Part shown: piece after piece, positions 24,965 to 36,986 of the stretch
Layout: every line of letters starts with the position of its first letter
Position numbering within the stretch: position 1 is the stretch's first letter
DNA from: Ustulina deusta
Lineage: Eukaryota; Ascomycota; Sordariomycetes; Xylariales; Xylariaceae
DNA length: 64,000 nt
Reading direction: 5' to 3'
NCBI GenBank assembly: GCA_023159155.1
Contig: JAJNNX010000049.1
Span: forward strand, 1-64,000
The notes under the pieces: generated by a model
Database searches by the model: none
The model's input: the letters and a program-made list of their open reading frames with translations, nothing else
What the model was told of the DNA's origin: nothing
Translations under genes and position numbers: made by a program

Positions 24965-25609
24965 ATGAGTCAACGAGAGCAACTCGAGCAGATTACAGCT
25001 AAACTGGCTTCTTTTCCGGAGGCTTTGGTTAACCAGGTGAGCGATGGGCATGCCAAGTTCATGTCGACATGGGACCCATCGAAGACGATCCAAGCAGGCG
25101 ACAAGCTTCCCGAGTTCCGCCTGACGGACGCCACGGGAAAGGAGGTGACGAGCAGCTCGTTGCTGGCCAAGGGGCCTCTTCTCATCACCTTCTACCGCGG
25201 GGAGTGGTGTCCGTTCTGCAACGTCGCCATCGCGTTCCTGCAGAAGCATCTCGCCGAGTTCCAGGCCCGGGGCGTCACGCTCGTCGCCATCTCCCCGGAG
25301 CTGCCCAACAACAACCTGTCGACGACGGAGAAGCTCGCGCTCCAGTTCCCCGTCCTCACCGATCTGCACAACGCTTTCGCCAGGAAGCTGGGCATCGTGT
25401 ACGACCAGTCGAGCGCCAAGGACCTGCACAAGTCGCTTGGGATCGACCTCAACAAACGCAACGGCGACGGCACCTGGGAGGTGCCCATTCCGGCCACCCT
25501 TCTGGTCGGCAAGGATGGCGTCGTGCGGAACACGGCCATCGAGCCTGATTTCAAGACCAGACTTGACCCCAAGCAGGCTTTGGAGTGGATTGATGCCTTG
25601 CAGAAATAG
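24965..25609 (+). CDS. Peroxiredoxin-like (AhpC/TSA, thioredoxin-fold) protein
   Basis: Single exon, 214 residues from the ATG in TTCCACCATGAG (MSQREQLEQI). The frame is open upstream to about 24,881 without a better ATG. A thioredoxin fold of the AhpC/TSA superfamily is indicated by AGDKLPEFRLTDATGKEV, then TFYRGEWCPFCN with Cys82 and Cys85 in a CPFC motif, VAISPELP, LTDLHNAFARKLG and IPATLLVGKDGVV. Proteins of this PRX-like group are taken to reduce peroxides with thiol donors in the cytosol. The spacing of two cysteines in one CxxC motif differs from the classical TxxC peroxidatic site, so the exact activity is uncertain. No signal peptide is seen. Codons are clearly GC-biased at third positions, which suggests high expression. 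The 3' end EWIDALQK is complete. Confidence 0.88.
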   Translation: MSQREQLEQITAKLASFPEALVNQVSDGHAKFMSTWDPSKTIQAGDKLPEFRLTDATGKEVTSSSLLAKGPLLITFYRGEWCPFCNVAIAFLQKHLAEFQARGVTLVAISPELPNNNLSTTEKLALQFPVLTDLHNAFARKLGIVYDQSSAKDLHKSLGIDLNKRNGDGTWEVPIPATLLVGKDGVVRNTAIEPDFKTRLDPKQALEWIDALQK

Positions 25610-26975
25610 ACGCACGCTGCGAAAGTCTCGGGAATGAGGGTTAATGTGAGAACTCTTGGAGGGAACGTTGGTAACGGATGGAGTTATCGTATGTAAACGC
25701 CAATACAACCTTATTTGCAAACCCGACAGTTTTTAAGACCTTGGTTAAGTAATCGTATATCATGATTTTTTTCCTTCTTTAAGAATTAGTAGCCGCTATG
25801 AAGTTATTTTAACATATATTTCAGATCTTCGAGTGTTCGGTAGGTTGTGCAGCATAGGAGGCATTAACTCGGGTAGAACCTAAAATCTTAATACAGCATT
25901 GATTCAGCTGATCTGTTGCATTGCGAAGTTGTAAAAGAGATGGAGGTAATTGACATGACACCACCGTGAGGGGTAATATATGGGCACTGTCCCTCCTTAG
26001 TAGCAGTATTTCATCACGCCGCTAAATTTGAGTTCCTCCAAACTCAGGATGTCTCTCCGGTGATAAACATAAACAGCCCATTATAGATAAATATCGATCT
26101 AGGCACAGCATACCTTTTGCCGATCTTCGTTTTTGTTTTCCTCGCTCATATTACGTACTGGAGCGGGAGTTGGGCTGTGGACTGCTCCCGTGGCTGGCGC
26201 AGCGATTACCAGTATCTTCTGCATCGATCGCAGTATGACGATGGTTTCCCGGATGGGAGAGGTGTAGACTGGGACTGCTGCGAAGGCAGCTATTGCTGCC
26301 GCGAAGAAAAGTATGGCGACAACAACGACGATGACGATGACGACGCGATGTATATCGGTGTTGAGGTTGATGTTAAATGAGTCCTAGGGATGATAATGCA
26401 CGGGTTGTCAATTGGAATTGGACGTGCTGGAGACGCAGTGAGACGTTGGTTCGCTGCAGTTTGGAATTGGGCAAAACAGGCCTGCAGCAGGCTTCATAGC
26501 CGATTGACAATAGTCCACAGTGTAGACAGGCAAGAGCAAGATGAAGACGTCGACTAGGTGGCATGCCTAATGCACACAACGTGATTTAAGACAAGGTCCA
26601 GAAGAAGAGACTGTTGCTGTTGGTGTTACGGCAAAGGTCCTAAACCACCTGTGTTCCGTGTATACGCACTTCGTGTTCTGTTTAGAAAGCGGGCCAGCCT
26701 TCCAATGATATAAAATATTTCGAACGCTGTACTATTTGTAATAATATGTACTGTGATTTATATTAGTAGGACAAGGAGCAAGATTGTACGATGTCTAAGC
26801 TTATGCTGGTAAGAAATTGATAAGTCGTCCTTGAGCGTGTTACTATCTGACAGGAAGTGTTGTCAACCATCGGTTGTCCAGCGAGTATCCGCGGAGAAGG
26901 CGACCTGAGGTCCGTGGCTATGACAAGTCCCTATCCGCTGCTAACTTTGCTGATCGACCTATTATCCCGTGAGGT
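25610..26975. other. Intergenic with a weak membrane-peptide frame
   Basis: No clear gene. On the minus strand 26099-26383 is open and encodes a strongly hydrophobic stretch (VVIVIVVVVAILFFAAAIAA) followed by a polar tail ending DRQKVCCA. It lacks an ATG but is preceded by CCCTAG, a possible splice acceptor. On the plus strand the same DNA gives an Asp-rich frame from GAC/GAT repeats near 26312-26348. Either could be chance. Confidence 0.3.
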
Positions 26976-27800
26976 TTAGATCTTCCGCAGGGTTTCTCGA
27001 AATTTGTTGTGGCAATCCTTCGTCCAAGTTCTTTCCCACAGTCCCAATTCCTTTGGGATGAAAGTGTAGGAAGTACAAACGGAGGAAGGAAAAGTCGGCA
27101 GTGGAGGATAACGGACTTGTCGCGTCGACAGCTCCTTTAGGATAGGTGGCTTAGTTGGATCGTCCCATTCCACCGTCGCGCGTTGAGCCAGCTCCACCTC
27201 TACAATATCGCGCGTGTATATCTTGATAACGTCTTTGTCGGGCTGAAAGACTCCGAATCCGGACTTCGTAGTTTCTTGGTACTCAGACTTGGCCTTCGAT
27301 TTACGATTCACCGTGGGTATCACACTCCTGCTAGTCCACCATACGAGTTGATATTTGGGCATGGCGTACTGTCTCATCTCTCGGCACACGTGGGCGAGTT
27401 TCGGGACCGCAAAGTATACTGACAACAAGGGACTTTCATGCGGCCAGTAGACCGCAGTCTCGCTGAAATCGAAATAGCTGGTCGTGGGAGGGAATACAAG
27501 ATCGTATATCATGTATCTAACCTCTAGAGGGAGGCGCTTGAGTGTTCCTAGAGGTGAGACCACGCCTGGAACGGATTCGGTTTCGTTTACGATTGTATTG
27601 GGTCTACCAAAGTCCGTGCGCTCGTTCCCGGCAACACTTTTGGAAAAGTTGAGCCATTTTCGTGTACACACCTGTAAATGGAAAGTGGTTGCGAACGAGT
27701 AACGCGCGGTGAAATGACAGAACAACTCAACCTTGTGCTCAGACGCTTCCGGTGGCTCCTTAGTCGCGTCGCGGTCTGTCGTAGTAGAGATATATGACAT
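26976..27800 (-). CDS. 2EXR-type (F-box-like) fungal protein
   Basis: Uninterrupted frame of 274 residues starting MSYISTTTDRD. The recognisable part is residues 86-103, GTLKRLPLEVRYMIYDLV, which fits the start of the fungal 2EXR domain (F--LP-E-R--IW---). The stretch AHVCREMRQYAMPKYQLV about 40 residues later also fits (in that family V--ACRE-R). Such proteins are numerous in Pezizomycotina and mostly uncharacterised; the fold is compared to F-box proteins, but no role can be given. The first 85 residues are unusual and could include an unrecognised intron, since a TTACAG/GTGTGT junction lies around 27,670. An inverted-repeat element lies about 130 bp upstream of the start. Confidence 0.65.
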   Translation of the reverse strand: MSYISTTTDRDATKEPPEASEHKVELFCHFTARYSFATTFHLQVCTRKWLNFSKSVAGNERTDFGRPNTIVNETESVPGVVSPLGTLKRLPLEVRYMIYDLVFPPTTSYFDFSETAVYWPHESPLLSVYFAVPKLAHVCREMRQYAMPKYQLVWWTSRSVIPTVNRKSKAKSEYQETTKSGFGVFQPDKDVIKIYTRDIVEVELAQRATVEWDDPTKPPILKELSTRQVRYPPLPTFPSSVCTSYTFIPKELGLWERTWTKDCHNKFRETLRKI

Positions 27801-27927
27801 ATTGTTTTGTTGGCCCTGATGCGAATAGACGTGATCTTTGCAAATACAAGTGGGAGTGGGAGTGTGAGTACGAAAGGAAAAGAAGCCAAGGCAGTCCCTC
27901 GGAGGTGTCTTTGCTTTTTATATCAGG

Positions 27928-28440
27928 TGAAACTCAGGTTGAGTCATTACAGATTTGAAAATGTGGTGGTAGATCAATTGTCAATTGACTATGGGAGGGC
28001 TTGGCGGTTTAGCCAAATATAGAGATTAGTGGACCCACAGTACACGGTATACTTAACTAATATCGAGCGTAATACTGGGCAGGTAGCGCGCGCCAGTATA
28101 GTTAATTGAGGTATTTACCTACTAAACAGAGTTATATAATTATAACTAATTAAAATAATTTATATAGTTAGCAAAATAAATTATTTTATAATTGATTGTA
28201 TAAGTAACATATATTATTGCGTTTAATATTAGTTAAGTATACAGTATACTGTAGAAACTTATAAAGTTTCCATAAACTTTCCATATTAGGCCACGCCAAG
28301 CCCTCCCGTAGTCAATTGATCTGCCGTCTCTTGAAAATCTAGCCTCAAGCGTAACCCCCCCCCCCCCCCCCTCGCTGAAACCCTACATGTTTTCACTTGC
28401 ATATTAAATGAAACTCAACCGCTAAATCATTGTAGATTTG
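27928..28440. mobile_element. MITE-like inverted-repeat element with flanking direct repeats
   Basis: A left arm (about 27952-28076) and a right arm (about 28216-28345) are reverse complements. Shared blocks are AGATCAATTG--ACTAYGGGAGGGCTTGGCG and GTATACTTAACTAATAT-RARCG. The right arm and centre carry extra T and A where the left arm has C and G, so the element is partly RIP-mutated. Outside the arms a direct repeat beginning TGAAACTCA and ending AGATTTG occurs at 27928-27957 and 28409-28440. No ORF is present, so it would be non-autonomous. The inner 140 bp is very AT-rich. Confidence 0.65.
28355..28371. repeat. Poly-C tract, 17 bases
   Basis: Uninterrupted C17 between the right arm of the inverted-repeat element and the right flanking direct repeat. 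A second tract of the same length and strand lies at 53325-53341. Confidence 0.95.
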
Positions 28441-31400
28441 AGGCTTGGCCTCAGGCGTACTAGGTATTTCCTCCAACCGAAATCCGAGTGTTCAGATTAA
28501 AGTTCTGACCTGTCCATAATTAGAGATATCCATGCATCTGCGCGGCAGAGCGAGAATGGGACCAATTCTTCGAAAGTCAAGCCCAGGCTTTCTGCCATGC
28601 GATACAAGATTATATAAAGCACAGCAATCTACTCCAGAGACCCTGAGCACCTGAGTGCACTGGTCTTCATATGCCCCATTGCTAACGACCACTAAGCTAT
28701 GAGTGGAAGGCAATTTACGAGAAGGGACTTTAGACTCCATTGGGACCTACTTACACTAAACGCTCGGACACGTTGGTGCTGATAGCGAACTTGTTGTTAA
28801 AGAGGTGGAAGAACCTCTACCCCATATTAGTGACTGGCCCTTGTTTCCTCTGATGATGGATGGAGCAATAGAAATTAGTTTCCAAGGAAGTGCGCTTTTA
28901 TAGGACTTTACTAGTGATTGTAACAACCATTACGGTTTGATTGAATGTAAGGATATGCCCAATGGAGGCTACAATGATGAGGATAGTTACCGGACGATTT
29001 AGAGGTCCACCTGTTGTTCCAGGATGATTGCCTTTTTGAAAGTAAAATGAGCCGTAAAGAGAAGCGTGCGCAAGCTCATGAAGTGGAGCAAGCCCTCTCA
29101 CATACCTAGGAGACATGCAGCCAATTACTAATAATAACAACAGAAGAAAGGACCTCAAATTGTTATTAGTAGGTTTGGGTCCGGTCCTTCTTCTACTTGC
29201 TCTTCTAGCTTTATTGTTAAGTAATGTTCTGTTAAAACAACAATCGATCGTAATGCTGTACGTTCCTAGCTATGAAGGACTACACTTGCGCTTGGGCTTC
29301 GATATTTATTATGCAAGTTTTAGATAAATATAATTTTGTGTTTTAGAAAATCCGGAGTGCCTCTGCAGATAAAAGTTCTATATAATTATAGCATAAACAA
29401 GCTACAGAAGTCCTTCAATAAATAAAACTAAATATCACGACCATCACCGAAGTTTATCTATAAATATATTAAGCAACAAGAGATTGCATTAAAACTTCAA
29501 GCAAGCTAAAAAGCTTTTATTTTAGCATTTTGAAGAAGGTAGACAACTCACGAGAAGTATAGAATAAACTATACCTTGTTTAGAAACAAACAAGATCGAC
29601 ATCCTAGAAATTATCTTCTAAGTAGGCTCAAGGCTTCTTATGTTTACTTAAGGGATTTTATAGAATCAGCTGGTTATATTGAGATCTTACCCCCTAACAG
29701 GAACTGCATGCCTATGGTTTATCCTTGCTGCCACAACTTTCCATACGGACTTCCTCGCGGCAGAAAAAAAAACCTCGGTACAGCTTGAGATTTTATTCCT
29801 GATATTGTACCCTCGAAGTTGGGTTATATCGCCAAATGCTTGTAGAGTGTCAGCAAACGCGGATAGTCTGTTGTATGGCGTTTGATGAACTGTGTAAACC
29901 TATTGAGCGCAGAAGGGGGGGAAGCCGGATACGGTTGCTACCAAGGAACGAAGATCAATCCTTGGGTGGATGGACCGTATAACACACGAAACTGACCAAG
30001 GTAAGAGGCAACTGCCGTATCAATCATGAAAGTGCAGTGAGGGTGGTTACTCGCATGAGTAGAGACCAAGAAGCGAAAGCGAAGGGCAAGTCGTGGCTCT
30101 GACAATGACTCTACACAAAAGAGGGTGACGAGGTCTTCAACCAGTGATGACTAGCCTTGCATTGTAATCCGGCCACAGCAGCAAAGGGGGGAATGTTCAT
30201 CGATTAGCTGCGCCGAACCAATAGATTAGAGGTGCGTGATGTATATCAGAAGACGGATTAGTAAAAAAAGCTTTTTTGAGCCGTTCGATCAGCTGGTAAT
30301 AATACTATACCTATATTATCCCGCAAAAAGAGACCGGATCGGAATGTTCCTATTGAAAGCAGTAGTATTCTAAGTCCCTGGGGATATTGTAACCTGAGAT
30401 ATATTTTCCGATTCGCACCTAATCTAGCCGAAGATTTGATCTTTTCGTGTTCAGGAATGAGTAAGCATATTTTGTCTTGACCGTGGTGGAAAACTTGTAA
30501 AATAGAATATGAGTTGGGCGAGAGCGTGCTCAAAGCATTCTCGCGACTTAGAATATCTAATAGTGATAACGTGTGACAGGGAGGAGGAAATTTTAGATAA
30601 TGCGAGGTGAAGAGCATGGGGCTTCCTATTGAATCAATAAAATGACTTGCTATGGGCGCTGCCAGATGATAATAGGGCATCAAGCGCGTGATAATATATA
30701 AACAGAGACATAGCAAAGAGTCCTCAACCCGCTGTCGCAATATACTACAGTACGGCCGTTGATCTGTGGTGTCGGGCGGGCTGAGGCGGTTATCTGCATG
30801 ACATCTAGTGCGAGACCGCCGTACTACACGTGCAAGGTCGAGCAGCCATTGATATCCATATATCCCGCAAGGTAAACCGGTACGAGGGTAGTGGAAGAAA
30901 GATGTTCCCTGTCAAGAGTAAGACAGGAGCCGCTGATTGCCAGGCGTGGCTTGTGACAAACGGCATTGAAGTTGCTACCCGACATCGATCAGCCTGTGCA
31001 GATGACGTAGCGCACTGCAACACTGCATGTCTGCTAGGGATACAGGACGTCGGAATCTCTATATAGTTTCATCTCGGATCTCTAGATCGAAGATGGGACT
31101 ACGGATCTCGGCGCAGTTGAGGAGCTAATTCGCCAAGGGGGGGTCGCTCCGTGCCGCCCTATCAGACAGAGGAGATACGTGATGCGCGCTCAGTAATATG
31201 CTCTTTGCGAATGGACGTATCCTAAAAGGTAGCAACGGGTTCTTCACGCAATATCACTCGCCTCTGGGTAATCAAATCTGGTGCGAGGTAGCCAATTTTG
31301 CCAACGGTCATCGAGCGAATCAATCATCGAAGCTGCAAGAGCCCAGAGGTGATCTTGAAAAGCCTAAGCGGGGTTATGACTGTGCGACGACGACGCAAGA

Positions 31401-33059
31401 CTGCGCCAGGTTGTCGTAGAACAGGGCCTTTGAGCGAACTGAACGAATGCTGCCAATGTCCGATGCATCTTTGGCAGGTTTGTCAAATGTAACGAAGGTC
31501 GGCACGTCGTGGACGGACCCATTCAATGGCTACAGGTTCTCAAGCAAGGCTTCACGTCTCGTCCAGGACCGCAACGATCGCCACCCACCAACTCCAGCGT
31601 GTTCCGGGCGTTGTATTCTCAATTATTACCAGACAGCTCTTCTGGCTCGACACTGCCGATGATGAGATGGTGCATGGGTGTGGGATCCGGCTGACATCGC
31701 GCTGGGGACCCTCCATTCGAATCACATGCAGCAGTGGTCGGAAGAGCGGGCACGACCTGGAACTGGGGTAAAGACGTCGTCTCTGTCTTCGCTTGGACTT
31801 GCAACGCCCCCTGGGGGGGTAAGCGTGGTACAGACCCATGAAGTCGATTGGATGCCAGTCGTCTCGGGTCTCAATCGTTCCCTCGACTTAATAGGCCCAG
31901 GCTGGTATGGCGGCGGTAGAACATGGGCTAATCATGGACCAAAGCAATCCTAACGGTTACGAGTCCGGCGTGTTTCTCTTTTAAGTAGTCGAGGTTGGTA
32001 TGATGGTGTATATGTCTCATCCTGAGTCAACGTGACCGCGACCCGGCTACGAGAGTGGGGAGGAAGAGAGGAGGAAGCCGGAAGGGCGAAAGGAGAAAAG
32101 GAAGGAAAACGCCATGATCCCAAGCACGAGGGTTTGTAGGCAGAGCTGGACCTAGGCATGGTTGAACAAAGCAGGTTTTGTCGGGAATGGCATCGGTATG
32201 CACAATCCAATCCAATACGATGTGTATGGGCAGGACAGCAAACGGGAGGGGGGACGATATCGCGTATATACACTGTCGCTTAGGGTGCCCGTTTCCGACC
32301 GTGGGACGCCAGCCAGCAGCACTGGATGGCCCAGTATTGGATGGTGTGAAAGCCGCAGAGGCCATGAGAGATCAACCGGTAATGGCCATCATTCGTCCTC
32401 GTATATGCAAATACTCCGTACAGGCAGTAGGTCTGTAGGTGCGTACGGTACATTGACCTTGTATCATACATACCTCCAAGTAGGTCTTCTTACCTTACAT
32501 AAGCGGCCAGTTTGTGCCCAGTTTGTAATCAATAAGACTACCATACATGTAGACACCTGCCCATTCGGATGTGCATGGGGATGGGGCTACCGGCGGGGAT
32601 GGCCACTTGCTTGTAACATCACGACGGATCTGCAATGGACATAGAGTAAGAGGGAGGGAAGTAATACACTTCCAAGGTGGAACGTGGAAATACATTTTTG
32701 GGCCATCTTTTCTGGAGGTGTCATGGTAAATAACTGGCTGGTCGCGATGAGGTCTGGGTACTACATGTACATACAGCAGTGGGCATTGCCAAGAGCGCTG
32801 TACCAAGGAGGTAAAATTCCCCGGCAAACACCGAGACGGTAAATAGGAGGTAACCCTATAATAAATACAGTCAAGACTATACTCTTTGGGGAAGACATGC
32901 ATACGTATACATCTTGGTACAGGCAGGCAGGATATACTACCTAGGTGCACACCTGCACCCTCCGTTACTAAGAGCTAACCTATTAGGTAAGTACCTTAAT
33001 CGGGCCCCCACCCCACCAAAGTGCAAAGGCAGGCCGCCTACTATCTAAGTCCAATGCCT
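28441..33059. other. Gene-poor stretch of 4.6 kb, no convincing gene
   Basis: Composition is ordinary but no frame resembles a known family. The longest minus-strand frame (30258-30740, starting at a non-ATG codon) shows no domain. A minus frame at 28492-28740 starts with a real ATG (MESKVPSRKLPSTHSLVVV, 82 codons) but is unrecognised. The part 31,000-32,400 has several overlapping frames of 60-110 codons on both strands, as random GC-balanced DNA gives. Most likely this is decayed intergenic DNA. Confidence 0.45.
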
Positions 33060-33130
33060 TGCTACCTACTCGTAGGTACATGTAGGTAAGGTAGGTAAGT
33101 ACCTAAGATATGGTACCTAGGGTACCGTGT
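33060..33130. repeat. TAGGTA/TACCTA motif cluster upstream of kap104
   Basis: Within 70 bases the half-site TACCTA or TAGGTA occurs about eight times in both orientations, ending in GGTACCTAGGGTACC. Similar clusters lie at 40245-40355, 42285-42590 and 42825-42875, all in noncoding DNA near gene starts. Confidence 0.6.
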
Positions 33131-33969
33131 CGCTAGCGCAGGTAAATTTTCAGAGACCCGCGCAACGACAATCACATTCCTTGGAAGACGGCTCTCTTCC
33201 CCTCTATGCCCCCCCTCCTGCCTTGTACCCACCCCACCAACCGCCCACCACCACCACCGCCTACCATCACCGTTCTCCCTCATCCACATTGCCCTCCCAC
33301 CAGTAGCACTGCTCCCACCACCATCATCAGACAGACACTGTACATCACACATTGTGCACTACCGTACACTAGATCCATCATCCAAATCAACCATGCTCCG
33401 GTAGTCTGGCGTTGGGAGCCCTTCCTTCCTTTCCCTCTCACGAAACCTGTCCCAACCTCCCCGAAGCCATTTCTGGGCGGCATCTGGTCGAACGCTTTGC
33501 CTTCACCTATTTGCCCTGCCCATGCCTGTTTGGCCATTGCTGCGCCGTGCAACCTGTCACGAGTTCTCTTGACTCCCTGTACCGGTACGTAGGTCCCGCA
33601 CCCATCCCACGGCCCCTCCAAATACGCACATAGACACACATCCAGACGTGCGTGCTGTGCATCCGCCCATACACACGGCCTTTATGAGCACCACAAATCC
33701 ACGAACACACCACTCACACGAGACAGACAACACGGACTCCGTACTGCTCCAGGTGCCGGTATTTACCAGTATCCATGTGTCCTCTTGCGACAGCCTCCCC
33801 CTAGATCTCGTCCGGCCCTTACTCCTCTCGCCCGCGCCCACGGACGGCTGTCCGTTCTCTTCGGTAGAAGCGCTGCTGGGGCGAAACCCTCCCTTCTTCT
33901 CGTCGTCGTCGTCGTCGGCCTCGTCGTCCACCCTCTCGCCCTACCGTCCACTCGTGCTTGCTGCCCACC
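33131..33969 (+). promoter_or_regulatory. Pyrimidine-rich promoter/leader of kap104
   Basis: A long CT- and CA-rich stretch, including CCACCACCACCACCG and a TCG repeat at about 33899-33917, leads up to the Kap104 start codon. Such pyrimidine runs are usual in fungal promoters and 5' leaders. Open frames here are low-complexity artefacts. Confidence 0.4.
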
Positions 33970-36900
33970 ATGGATTGGCACCCAGTCCCTGAGTCTTTGA
34001 GCCAGTTGGCTGCTTGTCTCAAGGATTCTCTGAGCGGCTTCGATAAGGCTGCCCAGAAACAAGCCGAAACTGTGAGGCATCTTCCGTGTTTCTTACCACG
34101 CCCAGTCTCTTCTGTCTCCCTACTCCCTCGCACACCAGCGTATGCGACCAGATGGGCCTAATCTGGGTGCACCTTGTGCTGACTCTCTATTTCCCGTTCC
34201 GCAGATGCTCGAACAAGCCAAGTCTTCGCCTGACATAAACAACTACCTTGTCTACCTCTTCTCTAGCCAAGATCCCCCTTCCGGCTTACAATGCTCTTCT
34301 CAAGACTATTATCTCGTGCGGTCCGCTGCTGCCATCATGCTGAAAAACAATGTCAAATCCCCGGGCAAGCCTATCCCCGATGCCAGTCTCACCTTGATCA
34401 AGATGGCGGTGCCAATTGGACTTCAAGACAAGAACTCCCAGATGCGCAGCTATGCTGGTAACATTGCGACAGAGCTGATCCGCCGTGGTGGCCTATTGAG
34501 CTGGCCAGAGCTGCTACCAGACCTCCTGAAAATGTTCACCAACGAGTCAGGTCAAGTATCAAATGAGGGTCAAGAGGGTGCAATGGCTGCTATGACTAAA
34601 ATCTGTGAGGATAATACCAAAATGCTAGAGCGCGAAGTGAATGGGCAGCGACCCTTGAACTTCATTCTTCCCAAACTGATCCAAGCGACCAAGAGCCCTC
34701 TACCGAAAGTCCGCGCCCAGGCCCTTACTGCTATCAATGTTTTCGCCCCCCGCAAATCCCAGGCCATGCTCAATTCTATCGACGACTTACTCCAGAATCT
34801 CTTTAGTCTAGCCACTGATTCAAGTAACGAGGTAAGAAGGCAAGTGTGCCGCGCCTTTGTCCAGCTAGTCGAGACCCGCCCAGACAAACTCCAGCCTCAT
34901 CTTTCCGGCCTCGTCGACTATATCCTCTCACAACAACGAGGAGATGATGAGGAGTTGGGTTGCGATGCTGCCGAGTTCTGGCTAGCGGTAGGAGAACACG
35001 AAAGTTTGTGGGAGTTGTTGACGCCATACATCGGCAAGATTATCCCTGTGCTTCTCGAATGTATGGTTTATAGTGGCGAGGAGATCGCTCTGTTAGGAGG
35101 CGCTTCTGATGACGAAGACGAGGAAGATCGAGAAGAGGATATAAAGCCACAGTTTGCCAAGAAGACCTTGGCTAGGACGGCCAACGGAACTGCATCGGCC
35201 GACCCTGCTCAAAATGGAAACGCCTACCAGAAGTTAGCAAGCATGGATGATGACTTGGAAGAAGGCGAGATCGATGACTATGATGACGGTGAAGACGAAA
35301 ACCCTGATGATCGCTGGACACTCCGAAAGTGCTCTGCGGCCGCATTAGATGTGTTTGCTCGAGACTTTCGAGATCCCGTATTCGAGAGTATCCTTCCTTA
35401 CTTAACCAAGAATCTCAAGCACGATGAATGGCCTTATCGAGAGGCCGCGGTCCTAGCTTTAGGCGCTGTTGCTGAAGGCTGCATTGGGGTCATTACACCC
35501 CACTTGCCTGAGCTCGTACCTTATCTCTTCTCTCTGCTTAACGATGCTGAGCCTGTCGTTCGACAAATCACATGTTGGACGCTCGGCCGTTATTCCTCGT
35601 GGGCTGCGGAACTTGCCGACCCGAGCCAACGGAGCCAATATTTCGAGCCCATGATGGAAGGTATCCTGACAAAGATGCTGGATCGTAATAAGAAAGTTCA
35701 GGAAGCAGGAGCATCTGCATTCGCAAATCTAGAGGAAAAGGCTGGGAAGAAGCTCGAGCCTTACAGTTTACCCATTATACAACAGTATGTCCGGTGTTTC
35801 AAGAAGTACAAGGACCGGAACATTTTTATCCTCTACGATTGCGTACAAACGTTGGCTGAAAGCATTGGTCCGGTCCTGGCCCGACCCGACCTCGCCAATG
35901 AGCTCATGCCTGCACTCATAGAACGGTGGAATAAAGCATCCGATGATTCACGAGAGCTATTTCCGCTGTTGGAGTGCCTTTCTTACGTTGCAATGGCCAT
36001 GAATGATGCATTCACTCCCTATGCCCAACCGATTTTTGGCCGGTGTGTCAATATCATTCACCAGAATTTAGAAGCTTCTCTGGCGCATGCCAACAACCCG
36101 GCTCTCGAGGCTCCTAACAGAGATTTCTTAGTTACAAGTCTGGATCTTCTAAGTGCTATAATCCAAGCCCTTGACGCGGCGAAGTCGGCAAAATTGGTCC
36201 AAGAATCACAGCCTGCTTTCTTCGAACTCATAATTCTATGCATGGAAGACCCATCGAATGAAGTGCGGCAATCGGCCTACGCATTACTTGGTGACTGTGC
36301 AAAGTACGTCTATGGTCAATTGAAACCTTCGTTGCCAAGTATCTTCCCGGTTCTCGTAAAACAACTGGATTTCGACAATATCTTGGACGAAGAGGCCGAA
36401 AGCGGGTTCAGCGTGGTCAACAATGCGTGCTGGTCTGCGGGAGAGATTGCTATCCAGCACAAATCCGAAATGGCCCCATACATACCTGAATTGTTTCGGC
36501 GCTTCGTCGACATTGTCGGCAATCCAGGTATTCCCAAGGGTGTTACCGAAAATGCTGCAATTGCTCTAGGTCGGCTAGGCCTTGGTAACGCCGAACTCCT
36601 TGCTCCTCATCTTGCCAATTTCGCAGAAGATTTCCTAGTATCTATGGATGAAGTTGACCTAACAGATGAGAAGGCTACGGCCTTCCGGGGTTTCACCCTT
36701 GTTGTGGAGAAGAATCCTATGGCTATGGAGAAGTCGCTGCTGCACTTCTTCACGGCTATTGCTCGATATCGGGACATGAGGCTTCGTAGCCAGAACAAGA
36801 CTGACCTCCATGAAGACTTCCAGAAGGTGCGCACTCTATGAAAATCATGGCGTTTTGAAACAGGTAGCTAATTGATCGAACTAGACCCTCAGCATTTATC

Positions 36901-36986
36901 GTCAAATAATCCCCCAGTTCGATCAGTTTTTTGGCCAGTTGCAAGCTCAGGATCAAGAGGCATTGAGAACTACCTATGTCTTCTAA
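33970..36986 (+). CDS. kap104: Transportin / importin beta-2 (Kap104)
   Basis: Nuclear import receptor for PY-NLS cargo such as hnRNP-type RNA-binding proteins; it binds Ran-GTP in the nucleus. Three exons, 33970-34071, 34205-36826 and 36885-36986, give 941 residues, the usual transportin length. The introns are 133 bp (GTGAGG...CCGCAG) and 58 bp (GTGCGC...AACTAG) and carry GCTGAC- and CTAAT-type branch sites. Recognisable parts are MLEQAKSSPDINNYLVYLF, MLKNNVKSPG, the acidic insert DDEDEEDREEDIKPQF (the H8 loop, about residues 333-392), WTLRKCSAAALDVFARDF, LGAVAEGCIG, ITCWTLGRYSSWA, LFPLLECLSYVA and EVRQSAYALLGD. The last exon restores the conserved C-terminus (LSIYRQIIPQFDQFF...ALRTTYVF), which a read-through of the second intron would lose. 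It converges with the CID gene 1.4 kb away. Confidence 0.95.

Noticed and set aside
24932..25720. Minus-strand frame of 262 codons
   Set aside because: Antisense shadow of the GC-biased peroxiredoxin-like gene.
29900..30250. GC-balanced stretch with GTGCAGTGAGG and similar phrases, considered as a group II intron or RNA gene
   Set aside because: I could not find the conserved domain V hairpin, intron ends or any known RNA core.
30258..30740. Minus-strand frame of 160 codons
   Set aside because: No ATG at its start, no motif, ordinary composition; length compatible with chance.
34142..36841. Kap104 as a single-exon protein from the ATG at 34142
   Set aside because: It would lack the conserved N-terminus in 33970-34071 and end in VRTL by reading into an intron; the three-exon model restores both transportin termini.
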